Positions 1 through 7,979 of a stretch of 10,594 nucleotides of DNA are shown one piece after another. The DNA is from Paracoccaceae bacterium. Lineage in GTDB: Bacteria; Pseudomonadota; Alphaproteobacteria; Rhodobacterales; Rhodobacteraceae. A model generated the notes under the pieces. That model was not told the origin of the DNA, did not search any database, and saw only the letters and a program-made list of their open reading frames with translations. Numbering within the stretch: position 1 is the first letter of the stretch; every line of letters begins with the position of its first letter. The translations under genes and the position numbers were made by a program. The DNA lies in contig PWWF01000248.1 of assembly GCA_003561595.1 (NCBI GenBank), positions 1 to 10,594 on the forward strand. Reading direction: 5' to 3'.

Positions 1-14
1 AATGAAACTGTCGA

Positions 15-112
15 TCCGGACGGGGTGTCCGGAGAAAGGTGCAAGATGGAACTTCATGCGACCGGGGCGCAGCCCTTTTCGGGTGCTCAGTTTCGGCCTC
101 CTCTCCGAACTG
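15..112 (+). promoter_or_regulatory. Structured leader upstream of the metal-transporter operon
   Basis: Three potential hairpins lie in the 149 bases before the first gene. The first is a perfect 7-bp stem (TCCGGAC at 15-21 with GTCCGGA at 27-33, 5-nt loop). The second is AGCCC at 71-75 against GGG-T-GCT at 82-87, with one bulged T. The third is CAGTTTCGG at 88-96 against CCGAACTG at 105-112, an 8-bp stem with one bulged T and an 8-nt loop. The second and third are directly adjacent. A T-run (125-130) follows, then the ribosome-binding site. Ni/Co ECF operons are often controlled by cobalamin riboswitches or by NikR. The layout 'ACTG, hairpin, GAAAGG' at 7-39 faintly recalls the 3' half of a cobalamin riboswitch, but its most conserved block is not intact here. 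The stems are what is seen; the regulatory role is inferred. Confidence 0.35.
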
Positions 113-149
113 CCTTCGCGACGGGTTTTTCAATGGGAATGAGGACCTG

Positions 150-872
150 ATGAAACATACTGCTCTGATCGCATCCGCGCTGATGCTCGTGGCCCCGGTG
201 GCCGCATCTGCAACCACCCTGACGCTGTTCGCCTCGGGTGAGGATCTGGCGACCGAAGGGTTTTCGGACCCGCGATTGACCAAGCATGGCTGGGCGCTGG
301 ACTTCTCGCGCATCATCGCGCATGTCGATCAGGTCACAGCCTGGCGGTCCGAGCCGCCCTTCATGGGTGACGGGCCAGAGATCGACGGCACGGCGCTCGA
401 ATTCGGCGGCCCCTTCAAGGTCGATCTGGTCGATGCGGATGACGCTGACCGCGTGGAACTGGCCACAATCGACGCCGATCCCGGTTTCTACAACGCGCTG
501 TCCTGGACGCTCAGCCCCGCGCCTGAGGGCAAATTCGAAGGCTTCTCGCTCGTGTTCGAAGGGGTTGCCCGCCGCGATGGCGAAGAGGTCGCGTTCACGC
601 TTGCCACACGCGATGCGATCTATCATGCCTGCGGCGAATATGTGGGCGACACGCGCAAGGGGATCGTGACCGAGGATGCCGGATCAGAGCTGGAGATCAC
701 GCTGCATCTTGACCATATGTTCGGCCGCGCGGACTGGCCGGAAGACCGGGCCGCCAACCAAGAGGCGCTGGGCTTTGACGCCTTTGCGGAGGGCGGAATG
801 CATGAATTCACGCTCGGTGATCTGCATATCGGGCATGTCGGCGAGGGGCATTGCCATGACCAGGCGATGTGA
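150..872 (+). CDS. Exported protein of unknown function, first gene of Ni/Co ECF transporter operon
   Basis: A 240-residue exported protein. I do not recognise a named family with certainty. ATG 150 is chosen because it has a GAGG ribosome-binding site at 141-144 and gives a clean Sec signal peptide: Lys2, a hydrophobic core at about 4-17, and an Ala-x-Ala type cleavage site near residue 20. A GTG at 39 would add 37 residues that do not resemble a signal peptide. There is no lipobox cysteine, so the mature protein is probably soluble in the periplasm. The mature part is acidic. It contains a GWALDFSRII segment (about 47-56), a cysteine in YHACGEY, a HLDHMFG motif at about 189-195, and a tail with His and Cys residues (HIGHVGEGHCHDQAM). 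I believe similar exported proteins with an H-x-D-H-x-F motif and a 'GW-x-(V/L)-x-F' segment exist in other proteobacteria, but I cannot verify this. Because its 3' end overlaps the next gene of a metal-import operon, a periplasmic Ni2+/Co2+ binding or delivery role is the natural inference. Confidence 0.8.
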   Translation: MKHTALIASALMLVAPVAASATTLTLFASGEDLATEGFSDPRLTKHGWALDFSRIIAHVDQVTAWRSEPPFMGDGPEIDGTALEFGGPFKVDLVDADDADRVELATIDADPGFYNALSWTLSPAPEGKFEGFSLVFEGVARRDGEEVAFTLATRDAIYHACGEYVGDTRKGIVTEDAGSELEITLHLDHMFGRADWPEDRAANQEALGFDAFAEGGMHEFTLGDLHIGHVGEGHCHDQAM

Positions 873-1338
873 TCTGGCGCTTGCGCTGGTTGTGGCTCTG
901 GGGGTGTTGGCCCCCCAGAGCCTGCTTGCCCATGCCGCTTACCTGACCGCGCAGGAGCCGACGGTCATCAGCATTCGCGGCCAGTATGACACTGGCGAGC
1001 TGATGGAAGGCGCGCAGGTTCTGGTCTTTGCGCCCGACAACCCGGCAGAGCCCTGGACCACCGGCACCGCGGATGATCTTGGCCGCTTTCTGCTGTTCCC
1101 CGATACCAGCCTGCCCGGGCGCTGGACGATCCAGATGCGGCAGGCCGGTCATGGCGCTGTCATCCATGTCGAGGTGGGGGAGGACAGCGCCGATGCCGGG
1201 GCTGGTGTTGCGACAGGCTCGACCGGTGCGCCGCAAAGCCTGACGCAGCAACTGGTGATGATCGCACTGGTCGGCTGGGGCGCGCTGGGCACAGCGCTCT
1301 ATTTCCGGCGCAGGAGGGGCGGCAATGCATCTGCCTGA
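856..1338 (+). CDS. NikL-like accessory protein of Ni/Co ECF transporter (exported domain plus C-terminal membrane anchor)
   Basis: 160 residues. ATG 856 overlaps the previous gene by 17 bases and has a GAGGGG ribosome-binding site at 843-848. An N-terminal signal peptide (about 1-26, ending LLAHA) is followed by a beta-rich domain of carboxypeptidase-regulatory-like or DUF4198 appearance. Visible pieces are QYDTGELMEGAQVLVFAP, a 'TGTADDLGRF' turn, and 'GRWTIQMRQAGHGAVIHVEV'. A Gly/Ala/Ser-rich linker (about 112-126) leads to one transmembrane helix (about 132-150) and a positively charged cytosolic end (RRRRGG). Signal peptide, extracytoplasmic domain and C-terminal helix are the architecture known for NikL-type accessory components, which replace NikN/CbiN in some Ni/Co ECF transporters. 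If cleaved after LLA, the mature protein would begin with histidine. The next gene encodes the S-component and overlaps this one by 14 bases. Nickel versus cobalt specificity cannot be read from the sequence. Confidence 0.75.
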   Translation: MTRRCDLALALVVALGVLAPQSLLAHAAYLTAQEPTVISIRGQYDTGELMEGAQVLVFAPDNPAEPWTTGTADDLGRFLLFPDTSLPGRWTIQMRQAGHGAVIHVEVGEDSADAGAGVATGSTGAPQSLTQQLVMIALVGWGALGTALYFRRRRGGNASA

Positions 1339-1948
1339 TGGTCTGGTGCCGGTCGGCATGGCCGCTGCGGGCTATGCGGGCAGCGGCGCGCTGCTGGCGC
1401 TGAGCATGAACCGCATCGCGCGCCTGCCCGACCCGCAAGCCGCCATGCCGCGCGCGGCGATGATGACGGCAGTGTTCTTCGCGGCCTCTGCCATCGTCGT
1501 GCCGGTGCCGCCGACAACCGTGCATCTGATGCTGTCGGGCGTGATGGGGGTGCTGCTGGGCTGGTTCGCAGTGCCCGCCATTCTGGTGGGGCTGTTCCTG
1601 CAGGCGGTTCTGTTCGGGCATGGCGGGCTGACGACCATCGGGCTGAACGGGCTGATCATCGCCGTGCCCGCGCTGGTGGCCTTTATGGTCTATCGCGCGT
1701 CCGCCGGGCGGTTCCCACGGCTGGCGGCCGGGGTGGCGGGCAGCGGGGGCGTGATCCTGTCGCTTGCGATTTTTGCTGCTTTCGTGCTGCTGGGTCTGCC
1801 GGCCCAGATGGATGCCAGCGCCGAGCGCGCGGCGCTGGTGGTCTTCGTGCTGGCGCATATGCCGCTGGTCGTGGCCGAAGGGATCATCGTGATCGTGCTG
1901 TTGCAGATCCTGTCGCGGGTTGAACCGGGGCTGTTGCCCCGTGGCTGA
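1325..1948 (+). CDS. cbiM: CbiM/NikM, substrate-binding membrane component of ECF Ni/Co transporter
   Basis: A 207-residue integral membrane S-component that captures Ni2+ or Co2+ for ATP-driven import. The N-terminus MHLPDG is the hallmark of the family: in solved NikM the metal is held by the free N-terminal amine, the His2 backbone and side chain, and a second histidine. Here the second ligand is probably His67 in PPTTVHLML. The FGHGGLTTIGLN segment (97-108) is the conserved CbiM/NikM core loop. About six or seven hydrophobic helices are visible. The start is certain because His2 must directly follow the initiator Met, and an AGGAGG ribosome-binding site lies at 1312-1317, 7 bases upstream. 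The gene overlaps the previous one by 14 bases. There is no fused or adjacent CbiN; the upstream exported protein probably does that job. CbiM versus NikM naming is provisional. Confidence 0.93.
   Translation: MHLPDGLVPVGMAAAGYAGSGALLALSMNRIARLPDPQAAMPRAAMMTAVFFAASAIVVPVPPTTVHLMLSGVMGVLLGWFAVPAILVGLFLQAVLFGHGGLTTIGLNGLIIAVPALVAFMVYRASAGRFPRLAAGVAGSGGVILSLAIFAAFVLLGLPAQMDASAERAALVVFVLAHMPLVVAEGIIVIVLLQILSRVEPGLLPRG
1926..1941 (+). promoter_or_regulatory. Hairpin covering the cbiQ ribosome-binding site and GTG start
   Basis: CGGGGC (1926-1931) pairs perfectly with GCCCCG (1936-1941) around a TGTT tetraloop. The 5' arm contains the only G-rich Shine-Dalgarno-like run upstream of the proposed cbiQ start, and the last paired base is the first G of that GTG. 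The hairpin lies inside the end of cbiM, so ribosomes finishing cbiM would melt it. This would couple cbiQ translation to cbiM. The stem is visible; the function is inferred. Confidence 0.35.
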
Positions 1949-2660
1949 GGCTGCGCCCCGCCTGCCGGATTGCCCGCGCACACGGCTGCTCGTGGCGCTG
2001 ATCCTGGCCTTTGCCTTTGCCAGCGTCAGGCAGATCACCAGCCTGCCGCTGCTGGCCGCATTTGCGCTGGCTGCCCTTGTGGCCTCGGGCCAGCCGCTGG
2101 CGGTGGTGGCGCGGTTGCGCGCGCCTGCCATGCTGGCGCTGGCGATTGCGCTCGCGCTGGCGCTGTTCAGCGGGTCCGACACGCTGTGGCAGGCCGGGCC
2201 GCTGCATCTGCGCAGCGACGGGGTCGCGGCGGGGGCGCTGGTCGCGCTGCGACTATTGGCGATTGTCACGCTGACCCTGGTGCTGCTGGGGTCGCTGCCA
2301 CCTCACAAGCTGGCCGAGGCGCTGCGCAGCCTTTGGCTGCCCGCGATCCTGTCGGATCTGGTCATGCTGACCCTGCGCTATATCGATGAGATGCGCGCGC
2401 GGCTGGCGCGGGCAGAGGCCGCGCGGCGGCTGCGCGGCGGGGGCGCGGGCTGGCGCGCGCTGCCGGAACGCGCGGCGGTCTTCGCAACGGCGCTGATCCA
2501 TGGCCAGCACCGCGCGGACCGCGTATGGGCGGCGATGCGTCTGCGCCATTATGGCGCTGCGCGCCCGGCGACCCCGCCCTTTGGCCTGCATGATCTGCTC
2601 TGGATCGGTGCGGCGCTTGCGCTTGCGGCGGCGCTGGTCTGGCTGGATCGCGCGACATGA
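1941..2660 (+). CDS. cbiQ: CbiQ/NikQ, transmembrane coupling protein (EcfT) of Ni/Co ECF transporter
   Basis: About 239 residues. EcfT proteins carry ATP-driven conformational change from the ATPase to the S-component through two long cytosolic coupling helices. Several hydrophobic helices occupy about residues 16-120. The long charged region about 147-205 contains the two EcfT signature motifs, here AARRLRGG (about 160-167) and AMRLRHYG (about 198-205). Each is an Ala-x-x-x-Arg-x-Gly-like element that docks in the ATPase groove. A last hydrophobic helix ends the protein (about 217-235). The start is not certain. GTG 1941 overlaps the cbiM stop by 8 bases and is preceded by GGGG at 1927-1930. 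A TTG at 1920 would add seven residues (MNRGCCP) but has no better ribosome-binding site. The cbiO start overlaps the stop by 4 bases (ATGA). Confidence 0.88.
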   Translation: MAEAAPRLPDCPRTRLLVALILAFAFASVRQITSLPLLAAFALAALVASGQPLAVVARLRAPAMLALAIALALALFSGSDTLWQAGPLHLRSDGVAAGALVALRLLAIVTLTLVLLGSLPPHKLAEALRSLWLPAILSDLVMLTLRYIDEMRARLARAEAARRLRGGGAGWRALPERAAVFATALIHGQHRADRVWAAMRLRHYGAARPATPPFGLHDLLWIGAALALAAALVWLDRAT

Positions 2661-3415
2661 GTGCAGCGCTGGACACAAGCGGCCTGTCAGTCGGCTGGCC
2701 CGGTCATGCGCCGGTTCTGACCGGGCTGGACCTGCGCCTTGCGCCGGGCGAACGGATCGGGCTGGTGGGGCCGAACGGGGCCGGGAAATCGACGCTCTTT
2801 GCCACGCTTGCCGGGCTGATCCCGCCGCTGGCAGGCCAGATTTCGGTCATGGGCGACCCGCTACCGCCCGCCACCATCTCGGCCCGGATCGGCGTGCTGC
2901 TGCAACACTCCGAGGATCAGCTTTTCTGCCCCACACTGGCCGAAGATGTGCGCTTCGGCCCGCAAAATCAGGGCCTGCGCGGCGACGCGCTGGACGCGCG
3001 CGTGACCTGCGCATTGGCGCAATGCGACCTGAGCCATCTGGCCGACCGCCCCGTGCACCACCTGTCGGGCGGCGAGAAGCGGCGCGCGGCGATTGCGGGG
3101 CTGCTGGCGATGCAGCCCGAGATCCTGCTTCTGGACGAACCCTCTGCCGCGCTGGATCTGCGCAGCCGCCGTGCGCTGATGGGGCTGCTGGCCCGGATGC
3201 CGCAGGCGATGGTGATTGCCAGCCATGATCTGGACATGCTGCTGGACCTGTGTCCGCGCATCCTGCTGGTGGATGCAGGGCGCGTGCAGGCGGACGGCCC
3301 TGCGCAAGACGTGCTGTCGGATGCGGCCTTGATGCAGCGCCATGGGCAGGAGGTCCCGGCCTCGCTGCGCGCAACGGGTCCGGTCAGCCCTGTGGCAATC
3401 GGACAGCGGGGCTGA
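2657..3415 (+). CDS. cbiO: CbiO/NikO, ATP-binding protein of Ni/Co ECF transporter
   Basis: A 252-residue ABC ATPase that powers the importer. All nucleotide-binding motifs are present: Walker A GPNGAGKST (38-46), Q-loop glutamine 83 in LLQHSEDQLF, signature LSGGE (136-140) followed by KRRAAIA, Walker B ILLLDE (156-161), D-loop SAALD, and H-loop His190 in IASHDLD. The QHSEDQLF stretch after the Q-loop is typical of ECF-type ATPases (EcfA/CbiO) rather than classical importers. Only one ATPase gene is present, so a homodimer is expected, as for other dedicated Ni/Co ECF systems. ATG 2657 shares ATGA with the cbiQ stop, implying termination-reinitiation. It is the last gene of the operon. The 127 bases between it and the convergent uvrB contain no gene and no clear intrinsic terminator. 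Confidence 0.93.
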   Translation: MSAALDTSGLSVGWPGHAPVLTGLDLRLAPGERIGLVGPNGAGKSTLFATLAGLIPPLAGQISVMGDPLPPATISARIGVLLQHSEDQLFCPTLAEDVRFGPQNQGLRGDALDARVTCALAQCDLSHLADRPVHHLSGGEKRRAAIAGLLAMQPEILLLDEPSAALDLRSRRALMGLLARMPQAMVIASHDLDMLLDLCPRILLVDAGRVQADGPAQDVLSDAALMQRHGQEVPASLRATGPVSPVAIGQRG

Positions 3416-3542
3416 GCGTCGGAGCCTGACACCAGCGGGCGATGGAGCCGGGTATCTGTTGATGCGTGGTGCGCCGGGGGAGCTATGCCCACACCCAATC
3501 GTCTAGGCGATGCATGACAGGCAGCAGTCGATATCGCTACCG

Positions 3543-5720
<2,178 letters not shown>

Positions 5721-5732
5721 GGGGGTCCCCTG

Positions 5733-5747
5733 GTATCTGGGGGATAC
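5733..5747. repeat. Short inverted repeat in the uvrB / Na-Pi transporter divergent intergenic region
   Basis: GTATC (5733-5737) and GATAC (5743-5747) form a perfect 5-bp inverted repeat around TGGGG. It sits 13-27 bases upstream of the uvrB start codon, in the 107-bp region between divergent genes. It could be a small operator or a hairpin in the uvrB leader. A weak minus-strand promoter pair (TTGATC, 17 bases, AAGTAT) overlaps its promoter-distal arm. Such a short repeat can arise by chance. Confidence 0.25.
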
Positions 5748-5827
5748 TTGGCATTTCGCGCGCCCGGATCAACCCGCAAAGCAGCATGACACTTGAATGC
5801 CCGACCGATATCCTGACAGTTTACAGC

Positions 5828-7633
5828 ATGAAGCGACTGACCCCGCATATCCAGCTTGCAACGATCCTCGTGTTGCTGACGCTTGCCCTGTGGCAGAGCG
5901 CGGATTTCCAGCAGATCGCGGCCGGGGTCGCGCTGTTCCTGTTGGGCATGACAATGCTGGAAGACGGGTTCAAGACCATGGGCGGCGGGCTGCTGGAGCG
6001 GCTACTGGCGCGCAGCACCGGCAGCCTGCCACGCGCGATGGGGTTCGGCATCGCGGCCACCACGATCACGCAATCCAGCTCGCTCGTGTCGGTGATCGCG
6101 ATTTCCTTTCTCAGCGCCGGGCTGATCACGCTGCAGGCCGGTATCGGGATCATCTTCGGGGCCAATCTGGGCACGACAACCGGGGCCTGGCTGATGGCGG
6201 GGGTCGGGCTGCGGGTCGATATCGCGGGCTATGCCATGCCGCTCTTGGCGCTGGGGGCCGTGCTGATGTTCCAGCGCGGTGCCGGGCTGCGCGGGGCAGG
6301 GCGCGTGTTGGTGGGGATCGGGCTGGTCTTTCTGGGGATCGCCTTCATCAAGGATGGGTTCGACGCGATCAGCGCGCGGTTTGACCTGACAGCGCTGGCA
6401 CTGACCGGGGTGCTGGGGTTGCTGGTCTATACGCTGATTGGCGCGACCGCGACTGTGGTGATGCAGTCCAGCCATGCCACGATGCTTCTGGTCATCACGG
6501 CGCTTGCCTCGGGCCAGATCAGTTATGAAAACGCGCTGGCAGTGGCCATCGGGGCCAATATGGGCACGACGGTCACGGCGCTGATCGGGGCGTCGCAGGC
6601 GAATTATCAGGGCAAGCGGCTGGCGCTGGGGCATCTGATCTTCAACGGGCTGACAGCGATTGCCGCGCTCGCTCTGATCGTGCCGCTGCGCGTGCTGGTG
6701 GATCTGATCAGCGATCTGGCCGGGATCGGCGCGCAGGATTTCGCATTGCGGCTGGCCGTGTTTCATACGTTGTTCAACCTGTTGGGGCTGGGGCTGATGG
6801 TGCCACAGATGCCGCGCCTGCTGCGCTTTCTGGAACGGCGGATTGCCACGCCCTCGCCTGCGGTCAGCCGTCCGCGCCATATTCAGGCCGATCTGGGTGA
6901 TTTCCCCGCGACCTTGCTGCAGGCGCTGCGGGCCGAGTTGCGCCATCTCTATGAAAACGGGGCCGCGCTATGCGCCGAGGCGATCAACCTGCGGCTGGCC
7001 GATCTGGTGCAGTCACGGGACCTGCCCCTGACGGTCGCGCGCAATCGCGAGGCGATCGGGCTGGATCTGGACAGGCGCTACAATGACAAGGTCAAGGCGC
7101 TGCATGCCGCGATCATCGATTTTGCAGCATCCAAGGCCAGCCTGCCCCTGCCAGAGCCCGCAGTGCGCCGATTGCAGGAATTGCGCGATGGTGCGAATGC
7201 CGTGGTGCGCGCGGTCAAGGCGATCAAGCATCTGCAGCGCAACACGCGGCGGTTTACCGAACGCGACCATGGCGCGGTCAGCACGTTGTATGACAGGCTG
7301 CGCACCGAGATTGCCAGCATCCTGGTCGCGATAGAGACGCTGGAGGCCACGGATCCTGCGCAGCGGTCATCCCTGTGGATCGCAGAGGAACGTCGCGCCC
7401 TGCGCAAGGGCGCGGAGGAGGTAAGCGCAAGTCTGGAATCGCTGCTGCGCGCGCGCCGGATTTCGGCGGCTGATGCGACATCTTTCCTCAATGACGCGCA
7501 TAACGCGCAGGAAGCGATGAATGCGCTTCTGGATGCGGCCGAGGTGCTGTATCGTGACCCTGATGATATCCTGGCAGAGATCGAGCGCCTGCTGACCCCC
7601 GAGGACGAGTCGGACGAGCAGCAAGCGCCCTGA
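5828..7633 (+). CDS. Na+/phosphate cotransporter family protein with C-terminal PhoU-like domain (NptA/YjbB type)
   Basis: 601 residues. The N-terminal membrane half (about 8-330) has the two inverted Na/Pi-cotransporter (SLC34-like, PNaS family) repeats. Repeat one carries TQSSS (81-85) and GANLGTT (111-117); repeat two carries MQSSH (212-216) and GANMGTT (242-248). The paired QSS motifs are the known substrate/Na+ binding signature. From about residue 350 to the end the protein is hydrophilic, helical and charged, consistent with a cytosolic PhoU-like domain as in YjbB-type proteins, which are linked to phosphate export or homeostasis. The transport direction cannot be read from sequence. 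ATG 5828 gives a conventional N-terminus (MKRLTPHIQL) but has no strong ribosome-binding site; an in-frame ATG at 5786 would add 14 residues and is no better supported. Its gene is divergent from uvrB. A small gene follows after 22 bases and may be cotranscribed. Confidence 0.9.
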   Translation: MKRLTPHIQLATILVLLTLALWQSADFQQIAAGVALFLLGMTMLEDGFKTMGGGLLERLLARSTGSLPRAMGFGIAATTITQSSSLVSVIAISFLSAGLITLQAGIGIIFGANLGTTTGAWLMAGVGLRVDIAGYAMPLLALGAVLMFQRGAGLRGAGRVLVGIGLVFLGIAFIKDGFDAISARFDLTALALTGVLGLLVYTLIGATATVVMQSSHATMLLVITALASGQISYENALAVAIGANMGTTVTALIGASQANYQGKRLALGHLIFNGLTAIAALALIVPLRVLVDLISDLAGIGAQDFALRLAVFHTLFNLLGLGLMVPQMPRLLRFLERRIATPSPAVSRPRHIQADLGDFPATLLQALRAELRHLYENGAALCAEAINLRLADLVQSRDLPLTVARNREAIGLDLDRRYNDKVKALHAAIIDFAASKASLPLPEPAVRRLQELRDGANAVVRAVKAIKHLQRNTRRFTERDHGAVSTLYDRLRTEIASILVAIETLEATDPAQRSSLWIAEERRALRKGAEEVSASLESLLRARRISAADATSFLNDAHNAQEAMNALLDAAEVLYRDPDDILAEIERLLTPEDESDEQQAP

Positions 7634-7655
7634 CACCGGGCGCGGAGGGATCGCA

Positions 7656-7928
7656 ATGGCCTATGGCAAATTCCGCGAAGCGCTGGACCGCCACCGCAAG
7701 CGGCTGAACAAGGGCAAGGGGCACAAGATCAAGCCAGCCGATCTGGACAAGATGATCGCCAAGCTGGAACAGCGCCGGCAGGTTCTGCTGGCAGAGGCGC
7801 AGGCCAAACCGCACAAGGCCGAGCGGATCACCCACAAACAGGCGGCTCTGGATGAGATTCTGGCCAATGCCCGCAGCCTGCGCGCCCGGCTGGAGCCTGC
7901 GGGCGGCAACCCCGACAGCGGGGCTTGA
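7656..7928 (+). CDS. Small basic hypothetical protein
   Basis: 90 residues, not recognised. It starts at ATG 7656 with a good GGAGGG ribosome-binding site at 7644-7649, 22 bases after the Na/Pi transporter stop, so it is probably cotranscribed with it. The protein has no signal peptide or membrane segment. It is very rich in Lys, Arg, His and Ala (RHRKRLNKGKGHKIK at about 12-26) and looks helical, with heptad-like spacing in about 27-85 (DKMIAKLEQRRQVLLAEAQA, then RITHKQAALDEILANARSL). A short coiled coil or a nucleic-acid-binding helical protein is possible, but no function is claimed. The ribosome-binding site, the codon use like that of its neighbours and the tight spacing argue that it is a real gene. 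Confidence 0.72.
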   Translation: MAYGKFREALDRHRKRLNKGKGHKIKPADLDKMIAKLEQRRQVLLAEAQAKPHKAERITHKQAALDEILANARSLRARLEPAGGNPDSGA

Positions 7929-7979
7929 TCCGGCGGGGCCAAGCTGCCACGACTGCCGCAGGCGACATATAGGTTTCGA

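Noticed and set aside
1..75. Intact cobalamin riboswitch
   Set aside because: The order of elements is vaguely similar, but the AGCCAGGAGACC block is not present and any 5' half would be outside the window, so only a structured leader is reported.
39..149. GTG 39 as the start of the first exported protein
   Set aside because: It would put 37 non-hydrophobic residues before a clean signal peptide, and ATG 150 has its own ribosome-binding site.
1160..2269. 369-codon minus-strand ORF antisense to the NikL-like, cbiM and cbiQ genes
   Set aside because: It is a shadow of genes with clear family motifs; the translation is low-complexity His/Gln/Arg-rich sequence.
6002..6946. 314-codon minus-strand ORF antisense to the Na/Pi transporter
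   Set aside because: The plus-strand frame carries both QSS motifs and membrane helices; the antisense translation is a compositional artefact.
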